This document shows, in pieces, positions 7,781 to 15,887 of a stretch of 30,963 nucleotides of DNA. The notes beneath the pieces are model-generated. The model was not told where the DNA came from and searched no databases. It was given only the letters and a program-made list of their open reading frames with translations. The stretch is taken from contig CABJAV010000031.1 of the NCBI GenBank assembly GCA_902363675.1, positions 1 through 30,963 on the forward strand. Reading direction: 5' to 3'. Source of the stretch: Lachnospiraceae bacterium (GTDB lineage Bacteria; Bacillota; Clostridia; Lachnospirales; Lachnospiraceae). The translations under genes and the position numbers were made by a program. Position 1 is the first letter of the stretch, and each line of letters starts with the position of its first letter.

Positions 7781-8953
7781 ATGAAAAGTAAAAGGATCAT
7801 GGCGGGAATTCTGGGATTCTCCCTTGTGCTTGCAGGCTGTGGAATAAACAGTGCACAGACGGATGTAACGCCGAAAGATACAACGGAGCAACTCGCAAAG
7901 GCGGAAACATCAGAAGAGACAGAAAATTTCACAACGCAGACTACCGAAATACAAACAGAGCCGGAGACAGAGACGCAGGTGGAGCCGGTGGTGCAGAAGG
8001 TGACCATCACGGCGGTTGGGGATTGTACGCTTGGTGTAACGCAAACACATGGGTACGCGGGCTCTTTTCATGAATATTATGATAAATATGGGGAAGATTA
8101 TTTCTTTAAGGATGTCCGCTCGATATTTGAACAGGATGATTTTACGCTGGTGAATCTGGAATGTGTCTTATCCAATTCCAATGACCGGATCGAGAAAACC
8201 TGGAATCTGAAGGGAAAACCGGAATATGTGGGGATTCTTACCGGAAGTTCCGTAGAGGGGTGCAGCCTCGGTAATAATCATACCTATGATTACAGTGAAT
8301 CAGGACTGCAGGATACGATAAATGTGTTGAATGACGCAGATATTATATATGGACTTAACGAGCATACAGCTACCTATACCACGGATTCCGGCATTGTGAT
8401 CGGTATTGTTTCTGCAAATCTTCTGGCAGCCGATGAAAAACACGCCAATTACATTCGGGATGGAATTAAATCGTTAAGAGATGAGGGCGCAGATCTGGTG
8501 ATCGCCAGCTGTCATTGGGGCATTGAGGGAGATCATTATCCGAACTCCTATCAGCAGGAGATGGCACATCAGGTGATTGACTGGGGCGCGGATGTATTGA
8601 TCGGTTCGCATCCACATGTGCTGCAGGGGGTAGAATTATATAATGGAAAAGTAATCTGTTACAGTCTCGGAAATTTCTGTTTTGGAGGAAATCGGAATCC
8701 AAAAGTAAAGGATACGGCAATCTATCAGCAGACATTTACTTTTTCAGATGGGATTTTACAAAAAGACATTTCAGCCGATATTATTCCTTGTACGATCAGT
8801 TCAACAACGGCTCGAAATGATTTTCAGCCAACTGTCGCAGAGGGAGAGCGCAAACAGGCGATTCTTGATGATATGAATGACTATTCGAAACCATATAGTC
8901 AGGCAGGATTTGACAGTAGTGGTAAACTGATGGTATTAGAAGAAGAGGAATAG
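7781..8953 (+). CDS. CapA-family (PgsA-like) lipoprotein, metallophosphatase-like
   Basis: A 390-aa exported lipoprotein: signal peptide with LVLAGCG lipobox (Cys near residue 20), a Thr/Glu-rich linker to about residue 70, then a CapA domain. Domain motifs in order: ITAVGDCTLG, LVNLECVLS, SLGNNHTYDYSESG, SCHWGIEGDHYP, LIGSHPHVLQ and YSLGNF. These His/Asp/Asn residues resemble metallophosphoesterase metal ligands. CapA homologues take part in poly-gamma-glutamate or capsule synthesis, but no capB, capC or pgdS homologue is nearby, so the substrate is unknown. Start: ATG 7781 with GGAG 6 nt before it; the in-frame TTG at 7769 lacks a site. The debranching enzyme gene begins 3 bp after its stop. 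Confidence 0.85.
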   Translation: MKSKRIMAGILGFSLVLAGCGINSAQTDVTPKDTTEQLAKAETSEETENFTTQTTEIQTEPETETQVEPVVQKVTITAVGDCTLGVTQTHGYAGSFHEYYDKYGEDYFFKDVRSIFEQDDFTLVNLECVLSNSNDRIEKTWNLKGKPEYVGILTGSSVEGCSLGNNHTYDYSESGLQDTINVLNDADIIYGLNEHTATYTTDSGIVIGIVSANLLAADEKHANYIRDGIKSLRDEGADLVIASCHWGIEGDHYPNSYQQEMAHQVIDWGADVLIGSHPHVLQGVELYNGKVICYSLGNFCFGGNRNPKVKDTAIYQQTFTFSDGILQKDISADIIPCTISSTTARNDFQPTVAEGERKQAILDDMNDYSKPYSQAGFDSSGKLMVLEEEE

Positions 8954-8956
8954 AGT

Positions 8957-11167
8957 ATGAATTTATTTTTTACAGATAACCAAACCGCAAAACCGCAGAC
9001 GCAGAATATGATGCCGGGAGCCCGCGAGGACCTCGGAGAAGGTCTGTATCCGCTTGACCATATCGGAGGATTTGATGTCAGACCCGGCTTTTTCCGAATG
9101 AATGGTTCTTACCAGACGGCGAAAGGTGTCAGTTTTACCGTAAGTTCTCACGGAGCAACGAGTTGTACACTTCTTTTGTTCCGTCCGATGGCGGCGGAAC
9201 CATATGCAAAAATCCGTGTTCCGGATAATTACAAGATCGGTGACACATATTCCATTCTGGTATTTGGACTGAAAATCGAAGAGTTTGAGTATGCCTATCA
9301 GTTTGACGGACCGTATGATGAGGCGAAGGGAAAGCTTTTTAATAAAGAAAATATTCTTCTGGATCCATATGCACAGGCTGTCACAGGACAGAGAAAATGG
9401 GGCGAGCGTCCGGAAGGTGGAAAAGATTTCGTATATAAGGCGCGCGTGGTAAAAAGCACATTTGACTGGGGCGGCATATCGCAGCTGAAACATCCGTTTG
9501 AGGATCTGGTCATTTATGAGGCACATGTGCGCGGTTTTACAAAGGACAAATCTTCCAATGTCACAGGTGGCGGAACGTTTGAAGGCCTGCGACAGAAGAT
9601 CCCATATTTAAAAGATCTCGGAATCAATGCGGTCGAACTGATGCCAATTTTTGAGTTCGATGAGATGGAGAGCGCCAGAGTGGTGGACGGCACACAGCTG
9701 TACAACTATTGGGGTTACAATACGGTATCCTTTTTCTCACCGAATACAAGTTATGCTTACAACGAGGAACACAATCATGAAGGCGATGAATTAAAACGCC
9801 TGATCCTTGAACTGAAGAAAAACGGAATTGAAGTAATTCTTGATGTAGTGTTTAACCACACTGCAGAAGGAAATGAGATGGGACCAAGTTTCTGTTTCAA
9901 AGGAATTGACAATAACATTTATTATATGCTGACACCGGACGGTTATTATTACAACTTTAGTGGTTGTGGTAACGTATTGAACTGTAATCATCCGGTCGTA
10001 CGCCATTTTATCCGGGATTGTCTGCGCCACTGGGCAGTTGAGTACCGCGTGGATGGTTTCCGTTTTGATCTTGCTTCCATCCTCGGAAGAGATCAGAATG
10101 GTGTACCAATGGATAATCCACCGATTCTTGAGGCGCTGGCTTTTGACTCGATCCTCGGTGATATGAAGCTGATCGCGGAGGCATGGGATGCCGGTGGACT
10201 GTATCAGGTAGGAAGTTTCCCGTCCTGGAACCGTTGGGCAGAGTGGAATGGCCGGTATCGTGATGATATGCGCTGTTTTTTAAAAGGAGATCAGGGAGCG
10301 GCTGGCCGTGCAATTACAAGAATTACGGGATCGTCGGATATGTACGATCATACAAGCAGAGGATACAGTGCATCTGTGAATTTCCTGACCTGTCATGATG
10401 GATTTACATTGTATGATCTGTATTCTTATAATGAAAAGCACAATGAGAAAAATGGCTGGAACAACACGGACGGAGATAATAATGGACACAGCTGGAACTG
10501 TGGACAGGAAGGACATACCGATGATCCGGCTATTGAAGGATTGCGACGCAGGCTGGTAAAAAATGCGTTCGCGGCATTAATGTGCAGCCGTGGTCCGGCG
10601 ATGTTCCTTGCCGGTGATGAATTCTGTAACACACAGTTTGGTAACAACAATGCGTACTGTCAGGACAATATTATTTCTTGGCTTGACTGGAATCGTCTGG
10701 AAGAATACAAGGAAATCCACGATTTTGCACGTTACATGATTCATTTTCGTGCCGCGCATCCAATCATCCGTAAAGACACAAAGGCAGCAACCTGTGGATT
10801 CCCGTTTATCAGTGTTCACAATGGAGAGCCGTATCGTGATTATACAAACTTTGATTCGCATTTGATCGGAATCATGTATGCCGGAAGAAATGCACAAGAT
10901 ACCGAAGATGATATTGTTTTCTATGGAATGAATTCCTACTGGGAGCCATTGAACATGAATCTTCCACCTCTGGCAGAAGGATATCACTGGAAAGTGGTTG
11001 CAAATACGTTTTGCGAGTATGAAGATGGAATTGATTTTGAACATTACACAGAACATGATAGAAACCGCATCCGCATCAAGGAGCGTTCTACCATTATTCT
11101 GGTTGCAGAAAATGACCAGACGGCGGAGCCGGAAGTAAATTCGGAATCAGATCCAGCCGCCATCTAA
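8957..11167 (+). CDS. glgX: Glycogen debranching enzyme (isoamylase/GlgX type, GH13)
   Basis: A 736-aa cytosolic alpha-1,6-glucosidase that removes branches from glycogen or limit dextrins. An N-terminal CBM48-type beta domain (about residues 35-150) precedes the GH13 barrel. The conserved regions are present: DVVFNH (Asp at 296), GFRFDLAS with the nucleophile Asp at about 371, the acid/base Glu at about 408 in AEAWDAGG, and the transition-state Asp at about 481 in FLTCHDGFTLYD. Length fits the GlgX/TreX family. No other glycogen genes are present; it follows the CapA-like gene by 3 bp. The last 21 bp overlap the 3' end of the opposing SDR gene, and no terminator lies between them. Confidence 0.93.
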   Translation: MNLFFTDNQTAKPQTQNMMPGAREDLGEGLYPLDHIGGFDVRPGFFRMNGSYQTAKGVSFTVSSHGATSCTLLLFRPMAAEPYAKIRVPDNYKIGDTYSILVFGLKIEEFEYAYQFDGPYDEAKGKLFNKENILLDPYAQAVTGQRKWGERPEGGKDFVYKARVVKSTFDWGGISQLKHPFEDLVIYEAHVRGFTKDKSSNVTGGGTFEGLRQKIPYLKDLGINAVELMPIFEFDEMESARVVDGTQLYNYWGYNTVSFFSPNTSYAYNEEHNHEGDELKRLILELKKNGIEVILDVVFNHTAEGNEMGPSFCFKGIDNNIYYMLTPDGYYYNFSGCGNVLNCNHPVVRHFIRDCLRHWAVEYRVDGFRFDLASILGRDQNGVPMDNPPILEALAFDSILGDMKLIAEAWDAGGLYQVGSFPSWNRWAEWNGRYRDDMRCFLKGDQGAAGRAITRITGSSDMYDHTSRGYSASVNFLTCHDGFTLYDLYSYNEKHNEKNGWNNTDGDNNGHSWNCGQEGHTDDPAIEGLRRRLVKNAFAALMCSRGPAMFLAGDEFCNTQFGNNNAYCQDNIISWLDWNRLEEYKEIHDFARYMIHFRAAHPIIRKDTKAATCGFPFISVHNGEPYRDYTNFDSHLIGIMYAGRNAQDTEDDIVFYGMNSYWEPLNMNLPPLAEGYHWKVVANTFCEYEDGIDFEHYTEHDRNRIRIKERSTIILVAENDQTAEPEVNSESDPAAI

Positions 11168-11890
11168 TGTGATAATTTGTCCGTTGAGGTAGTTGCAATC
11201 CTCTGCAATGTGCAGGGCGAGTTGTGCAACTTCCTCCGGGGCACCCATGCGTCCGGCAGGAATTTCTTCGACCAAAGCGGCACGTTCTTCGTCGCTGAAG
11301 CAGCGGTTCATATCGGTATCGATGACACCGCAGGCGATGGCATTGACCTGAATGTTGCTCGGAGCAAGTTCCTTGCCAAGTGCGCGGGTAAAAGAATTGA
11401 TTCCGCCTTTGCAGGCTGAGTAAGCGACCTCACAGGAGGCACCGACATTTCCCCAGACAGAAGAAATGCTGATGATCTTTCCGCTTTTTTGCGATACCAT
11501 AGAAGGTACGCAGCAGCGGCAGGTAGAAAATACAGAGGTCAGATTGGTAGCAACTATATGATTCCAGTCTTCAATCTGCATATCTGTCAGCAGGCCAATG
11601 TAAGAGATGCCTGCATTGTTGACTAACACATCAATCTTAGAGAACTTTTCAAGTGTTTTATTCACCATCTGTTCGACAAAGGCATAATCGCCTACATCCC
11701 CTGTGAAAGTACAAATCTCTATATGATATTGTTTGGATAATTCATTTGCCAAAGCATCCAGCTGTGCGTCGGATTTGTGGCAGCAGAGGGCAAGATGATA
11801 TCCGTTTTGAGCAAAAACGCGTGCCAGTGCAGCCCCGATTCCACGGGACGCACCGGTAATCAATGCAATTTTATTCATAATTTTATTCAT
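11147..11890 (-). CDS. Short-chain dehydrogenase/reductase (FabG-like)
   Basis: A 247-aa NAD(P)-dependent oxidoreductase. The Rossmann motif TGASRGIGAALA, the NNAG motif, the catalytic Ser (ISISSVWG) and the YSACK catalytic Tyr/Lys pair are all present, and the C-terminus NGQIITLDGGWI is typical of 3-oxoacyl-ACP reductase-like SDRs. No fatty-acid genes are nearby, so a FabG role is not implied. Two starts are possible: ATG 11890 or ATG 11878. They lie in an exact 12-bp tandem duplication, so the protein would begin MNKIMNKI or MNKI. An AGG abuts the first ATG and is 12 nt from the second; neither spacing is ideal. The gene is 6 bp after the YwlG-like gene, on the same strand. Confidence 0.88.
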   Translation of the reverse strand: MNKIMNKIALITGASRGIGAALARVFAQNGYHLALCCHKSDAQLDALANELSKQYHIEICTFTGDVGDYAFVEQMVNKTLEKFSKIDVLVNNAGISYIGLLTDMQIEDWNHIVATNLTSVFSTCRCCVPSMVSQKSGKIISISSVWGNVGASCEVAYSACKGGINSFTRALGKELAPSNIQVNAIACGVIDTDMNRCFSDEERAALVEEIPAGRMGAPEEVAQLALHIAEDCNYLNGQIITLDGGWI

Positions 11891-11896
11891 CCTGTT

Positions 11897-12457
11897 TTAC
11901 ATCAGATCATGATCATATACTGCGCGTTCGCCACCGATGAATTTCAGGCGGGTGCGGGCACATACGACATGCGCATTTCCAATCTGTTTTGTCTCGATGC
12001 GGGTCGGTACAGCGACATCCTGCAAATGCATACCGATAAGTGTATCACCGATATCCATTCCTGCAGCAGCTTTGATGTGTTCCACGGCAACCGGATGCTT
12101 AAAGTTCTTGTATGCGGCTGTGGCGAATGAACCGCCGGCTTTTGGCTGTGGAACCACGTTGACCATCGGGTAACCATATTTTCTGGCAGCGTCTTTTTCA
12201 AGAATCAGTGCACGGTTTAAATGCTCACAGCACTGTGCAGCCAGGTATACGCCGTATTCCTTTGTTGCCTCATAGATTCCGGCAAAAACCATATCGGCCA
12301 GTTCCGGCTTCGAATGTGTTCCGATCGTTTCTCCACATACTTCACTGGTGGAACATCCCACAACAAAGAGATCGCCTTTTTCCAGTTTTGCTTTTTCAAG
12401 AATTTCTTTTGCAGCCTTATATGCTTCATCTTTTACTTTTTCCATGTTTTCCATCAT
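11897..12457 (-). CDS. YwlG/UPF0340 (TIGR01440) family protein
   Basis: A 186-aa cytosolic protein of the UPF0340/YwlG family, function not established. Recognisable segments are GDLFVVGCSTSEVCGE, LAAQCCEHLNRALI and VPQPKAGGSFATAAY, all strongly conserved in this family, and a GMHLQDVAVP stretch near the C-terminus. Start: ATG 12457 is preceded by GGAGG with 8-nt spacing; the open frame further upstream crosses the promoter. The downstream SDR gene is 6 bp away, so the two are probably cotranscribed. Confidence 0.85.
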   Translation of the reverse strand: MMENMEKVKDEAYKAAKEILEKAKLEKGDLFVVGCSTSEVCGETIGTHSKPELADMVFAGIYEATKEYGVYLAAQCCEHLNRALILEKDAARKYGYPMVNVVPQPKAGGSFATAAYKNFKHPVAVEHIKAAAGMDIGDTLIGMHLQDVAVPTRIETKQIGNAHVVCARTRLKFIGGERAVYDHDLM

Positions 12458-12532
12458 AATTGAAACCTCCAATCGATCGTTGCAAGCGGGTGCGTTGTTC
12501 GGTAAATCATTGCACCGGTTTGCATTAATATC

Positions 12533-12560
12533 AGTATAGACCAATAGAAACAAAAAGCAA
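12533..12560 (-). promoter_or_regulatory. Probable promoter of the YwlG-SDR operon
   Basis: On the minus strand TTGCTT (12560-12555), 16-bp spacer, TATACT (12538-12533), about 75 nt before the start codon. The -35 is weak. Confidence 0.45.
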
Positions 12561-12568
12561 GGATTTTG

Positions 12569-12766
12569 ATGATGTTGGCGATTCTTATATTTTGGCAGAC
12601 AGAGGGATTGTCAAAATTTCCAGAATGGATACATAGGAAGAATACACAGATAATGTTGCTTTTGCAAAATATTATTTCGCTGGTAGTAGCAATTGTTGCA
12701 TTAGCTTTGTTATGTTTGATTATATATATTGCGATTCAGTTTTTGCTTATATCAGGCGGATCATGA
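12569..12766 (+). CDS. Small hypothetical membrane protein
   Basis: An open frame of about 65 aa with AAGGA (12559-12563) before two adjacent ATG codons (12569, 12572). The C-terminal half is one hydrophobic membrane helix (ISLVVAIVALALLCLIIYIA); the N-terminal part is basic and aromatic. I recognise no family. It lies divergently next to the YwlG promoter and no promoter of its own is evident. It could be a real small membrane protein or a chance frame in A/T-rich DNA. Confidence 0.4.
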   Translation: MMLAILIFWQTEGLSKFPEWIHRKNTQIMLLLQNIISLVVAIVALALLCLIIYIAIQFLLISGGS

Positions 12767-12857
12767 TTATCATGAAGAGGGCGGAGAGTCCCTTGCTATG
12801 GTTCAGGAACTAAGCAGGAGCACTGCTATTTGCTTAACAGATTTAGCATGAAAAATC

Positions 12858-12886
12858 TTGACAAAACGGTCTACTCAAGATAGACT
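12858..12886 (+). promoter_or_regulatory. Promoter of the BlaI/M56 operon
   Basis: TTGACA (12858-12863) then TAGACT (12881-12886) at 17 bp. The -10 lies inside and beside a repressor-like dyad. The 80 bp before it (12767-12857) hold no other gene or clear signal. Confidence 0.6.
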
Positions 12887-12909
12887 ATAACCAATCTATT
12901 CAGAATAGA
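12870..12909. promoter_or_regulatory. Paired BlaI-type operators
   Basis: Two similar 15-bp dyads: TCTACTCAAGATAGA (12870-12884, imperfect) and TCTATTCAGAATAGA (12895-12909, perfect around the central A). Their centres are 25 bp apart and they flank the -10. Known BlaI/MecI operators carry TACA...TGTA cores, so this is a variant, probably bound by the first gene of the operon. Confidence 0.7.
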
Positions 12910-12931
12910 CCAAAAAGGAGCGGAAAATATC

Positions 12932-13291
12932 ATGGATATTGAATTAGGTGAAGTACAGGCAAAGTTTGCTGACATCATATGGGAAAGAGAACCAATAGCA
13001 TCAGGAGAACTGACAAAAATCTGTGAGAAAGAACTGGGATGGAAAAAATCAACGACATATACAGTTCTGAAAAAATTATGTGAAAAAGGAATTTTTCAGA
13101 ATGTCAACGGAACCGTTATATCAGTAATTTCGAAAGATGCATTTTATTTTGCCAAAAGCGAGAAGTTTGTAAATGAAAATTATAAGGGATCAATCCCGAC
13201 ATTTTTGGCAGCGTTTACAAGCAGAAGGAAACTTTCAAAAAAAGACATTGACGAGATACAGGAGATGATTGATAAAATCAGGGAGAATTAA
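12932..13291 (+). CDS. BlaI/MecI-family winged-helix repressor
   Basis: A 119-aa dimeric repressor. The segment SGELTKICEKELGWKKSTTY with TVLKKLCEKGIF is the BlaI winged helix, and the C-terminal helices (SKKDIDEIQEMIDKI) form the dimer interface. In this family the paired M56 protease leads to repressor cleavage. The next gene is that partner, 2 bp away. The two dyads directly upstream point to autoregulation. No beta-lactamase or PBP2a gene is adjacent, so the target may be only this operon or genes elsewhere. Clear AAGGAG ribosome-binding site. Confidence 0.9.
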   Translation: MDIELGEVQAKFADIIWEREPIASGELTKICEKELGWKKSTTYTVLKKLCEKGIFQNVNGTVISVISKDAFYFAKSEKFVNENYKGSIPTFLAAFTSRRKLSKKDIDEIQEMIDKIREN

Positions 13292-13293
13292 AA

Positions 13294-15138
13294 ATGAGAG
13301 AAGTATTTGCTGCGATTCTTGATAATGCAATGGTTGCCGGAATTATGATTTTGGTTATAGTTCTTATCCGCGTTTTTATGAGAAAAATGCCAAAGTTCAT
13401 ATGTCCGCTATTATGGGGATTGGTTGGGGTAAAATTATTAATTCCATTTGACATTCATAGTTCATTTGGGCTTCTTCCGAGTGACAAGATCGTGGAATAC
13501 AGTAGTCAGGAGCAGGCACCTGTTATCGTAAAAACCGGTTTGCGTATGGTAGATGAAGGCACAAATCATTTTATTGGGAATAACATAAATTCCCCATCCG
13601 CCACCCCGGTGCAGGGGAATTTTTATGATGTATGTGTTTATCTTTGGCTGGCAGGAATTTTTGTATTATTCTTGTATATGCTTATTTCGAGTATTATGAT
13701 GCGAAAAATGACTTCCTGTTCGGTTGCTGTAGAAGAAAATGTGCGTATTTGTGATGAGATTAATCGCCCGTTTTTACTGGGAATAATAAGACCGCAGATA
13801 TATCTTCCATCAGGCATTGAAAAAGATAAATACGAGTACATCGTTGTACATGAGAAAATGCACATAAAACGTGGAGATCATATATGGAAAATATCAGGTT
13901 TTTTCCTGCTTGGTATTTACTGGTTTCATCCGCTTTGCTGGCTTGCATATTATCTGTTTTGTAAAGATGTGGAATTTGCCTGCGACGAAAAAGTGATCAG
14001 CGGACGGGATTCATTGTGGAGGGCAAATTACTGCCAGACTTTATTAGAATGTAGTACGAACCGTAGAAAAGTTATGTTTGTTCCACTGGGATTCGGAGAG
14101 GTAGGCGTAAAGGAGAGGGTGAAAAAAGTTATGGGTTATAAAAAGACAAAAATCAGCATTACAATTTTTCTTATACTGATCTGCGGTATCATTGTGATAT
14201 GTTTTGGAATGCGGCACAATGGTTCTGTTGATACAAATAATTCCGCTAAACAGGAAGAGACGGTCGAAAATAAAAGCACAGAGCAGGAGAAAATTGCCGG
14301 ACAAAAACCGACGATAAACCTTGACGATTATCCGGGCGCAGATGGTACGCATTTATACTACGCAGATGAAAATAAAATTATTTTTGCGGATTATTATGGG
14401 CTATTTGTCTATGATACAGAGAATCATAAATACATACAAAGTGTGGATTTAAAACCGATTGGCTGTGACAAAACACAGGGGGATGATGCATGTGAGATAG
14501 CGGTCAATAAAGACGGAACGAAAGTATATTTACATGTTATGTCGGATAAGGAAAACATGTATGAGTACTCTGTCGAAAATAATACATTCGTAAAAAAGAA
14601 GTATGCCCTTGACGAGAACAACTTGTATAAGGGAATTATCAACGACTCTGGATCTGAGGCAAATTTTACGACAAGTACAGGAAAAGAGAACTCCTATTAT
14701 ATTGTAAATGAATATAATAATCCATTGGGGGAACTTGGATATATACGTTATGATCCGGATGCCGACTATAATTTAGTATTTTCGTTATTTGTAACAGATG
14801 ATTTGAAAAATGCGACCTACTTCAATCGTTCGGATATCTATGATATCGTCCGAGCTGAGATAAATTATGACGGAAAGCATTATGTGTGTGAAGACAAAAA
14901 AGTGCTTGCAGATATTCAAACAGGCTATGCGAATGCGGAAAAAGGATATGGTATGTCAGCCTGCCCGTTTACATATGTGATGTATTTAACGAGGGAAGAT
15001 GGAACCGTTGGCATGGTGATACCGGCGATGGATAGCTGCAGAGCCTGCATTATGGGAGATGGTTGGTATGAGCAGAACAATTCGATTTCAATGAGTATTT
15101 ACGATATGATTGAAAAGGGCTTGTTTCAAGTTCAATAG
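13294..15138 (+). CDS. BlaR1/MecR1-like M56 sensor peptidase with an unusual C-terminal domain
   Basis: A 614-aa membrane protein. The N-terminal half has membrane helices at the start and at about residues 110-125, a cytoplasmic gluzincin site HEKMH (186-190) with a third zinc ligand Glu near 227 (EFACDE), and a last membrane helix near 287-306. This is the M56 protease of BlaR1. The outside half (310-614) is not the penicillin-binding transpeptidase-like domain of BlaR1: no SxxK or KTG-like motif is seen. It begins with short repeats of the DGTHLYYADENKIIF and KDGTKVYLHVM kind, which look like beta-propeller blades, and ends in an acidic domain. The signal sensed is therefore probably not a beta-lactam. 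Confidence 0.85.
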   Translation: MREVFAAILDNAMVAGIMILVIVLIRVFMRKMPKFICPLLWGLVGVKLLIPFDIHSSFGLLPSDKIVEYSSQEQAPVIVKTGLRMVDEGTNHFIGNNINSPSATPVQGNFYDVCVYLWLAGIFVLFLYMLISSIMMRKMTSCSVAVEENVRICDEINRPFLLGIIRPQIYLPSGIEKDKYEYIVVHEKMHIKRGDHIWKISGFFLLGIYWFHPLCWLAYYLFCKDVEFACDEKVISGRDSLWRANYCQTLLECSTNRRKVMFVPLGFGEVGVKERVKKVMGYKKTKISITIFLILICGIIVICFGMRHNGSVDTNNSAKQEETVENKSTEQEKIAGQKPTINLDDYPGADGTHLYYADENKIIFADYYGLFVYDTENHKYIQSVDLKPIGCDKTQGDDACEIAVNKDGTKVYLHVMSDKENMYEYSVENNTFVKKKYALDENNLYKGIINDSGSEANFTTSTGKENSYYIVNEYNNPLGELGYIRYDPDADYNLVFSLFVTDDLKNATYFNRSDIYDIVRAEINYDGKHYVCEDKKVLADIQTGYANAEKGYGMSACPFTYVMYLTREDGTVGMVIPAMDSCRACIMGDGWYEQNNSISMSIYDMIEKGLFQVQ

Positions 15139-15156
15139 TTTTCAAAAAACACACAT

Positions 15157-15185
15157 TATGGCGCTATGAATTGAGTAACGCCATA
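15157..15185. promoter_or_regulatory. Inverted repeat after the M56 gene, overlapping the next -35
   Basis: Arms TATGGCG (15157-15163) and CGCCATA (15179-15185) pair perfectly over a 15-nt loop with no T tract. The repeat spans the -35 hexamer at 15171-15176, so it could be a weak transcription-end hairpin or an operator. Confidence 0.4.
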
Positions 15186-15199
15186 TTCTATGGTATAAT
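15171..15199 (+). promoter_or_regulatory. Promoter of the acidic lipoprotein gene
   Basis: TTGAGT (15171-15176), 17-bp spacer, TATAAT (15194-15199), 43 nt before the start codon. Confidence 0.65.
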
Positions 15200-15241
15200 A
15201 TTTATAGCTTTGAAAGGCGGATTTTAAGAGGAGGAATGCTT

Positions 15242-15838
15242 ATGAAAAAGTACACATTACCAATTATTTTACTTGCAGTAAGTTTTTCATTTTCACTTTC
15301 CGGCTGTCAGAAGCAGGGGGAAAAAAGCACAGAAGAAAACCGGATTGAGGCAGGAAATACTGAGACGGTACAGCCGGAAACCGGAGCACCGGAAGAATCA
15401 CAGGCACCGGAAGAGGCGGAAAAGGATTTGGCAGAACCTATCGAAGTAGGCATTTCAGAGGGGAATTTAGAGGGGAAGGCTTTGAACGCTGAATGTCCGT
15501 TTGTATATGGAGATTCGGAATGGAAGCTTCAGACTTTTGTGCCGGAGGATATGCTGATAGATGGGGAATTGGCCATGGATGACAGAGTCAATTTCCTGAT
15601 ACAGGCGGTCTGTGGAGAGGAATCCTATGTGCTGTTTGATGAGATGGTTCACATTGGAGTGCCGGCAGCGGATGTGTTTATCGATCAACAGGAGCAGCTG
15701 CATATTATTCTCAGGGATGTGCGTACTGCAAAATATAGAGTGACAGATTTTGTCTATGATGCAGAGAATAAGAAATTTATCGGCAAAGATGCATTAAATG
15801 AAGATGCAATCAATTACATCGGAACAACGGGCAGATAG
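15242..15838 (+). CDS. Acidic lipoprotein of unknown function
   Basis: A 198-aa exported lipoprotein. The signal peptide is followed by the lipobox LSGC (Cys near residue 22) and then a Glu/Pro/Thr-rich low-complexity linker to about residue 65. The folded part (LNAECPFVYGDSEWKLQTFV onward) has short beta-like segments and no motif I recognise. Start: GAGGAGG lies 7 nt before ATG 15242; the ATG at 15236 is too close to it. No terminator separates it from the MATE exporter 49 bp downstream, so the two may be cotranscribed. Confidence 0.7.
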   Translation: MKKYTLPIILLAVSFSFSLSGCQKQGEKSTEENRIEAGNTETVQPETGAPEESQAPEEAEKDLAEPIEVGISEGNLEGKALNAECPFVYGDSEWKLQTFVPEDMLIDGELAMDDRVNFLIQAVCGEESYVLFDEMVHIGVPAADVFIDQQEQLHIILRDVRTAKYRVTDFVYDAENKKFIGKDALNEDAINYIGTTGR

Positions 15839-15887
15839 GCTTTTTCATATCAAGAAAACGAAGAAAAAAGGAACTAATAGGAACTGA

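Noticed and set aside
9298..10030. Several minus-strand frames within glgX
   Set aside because: They are antisense to GH13 catalytic regions and have no start signals.
12932..15138. Beta-lactam resistance locus
   Set aside because: Only the regulator and protease are present. There is no beta-lactamase or PBP2a gene in the window, and the sensor domain lacks penicillin-binding motifs.
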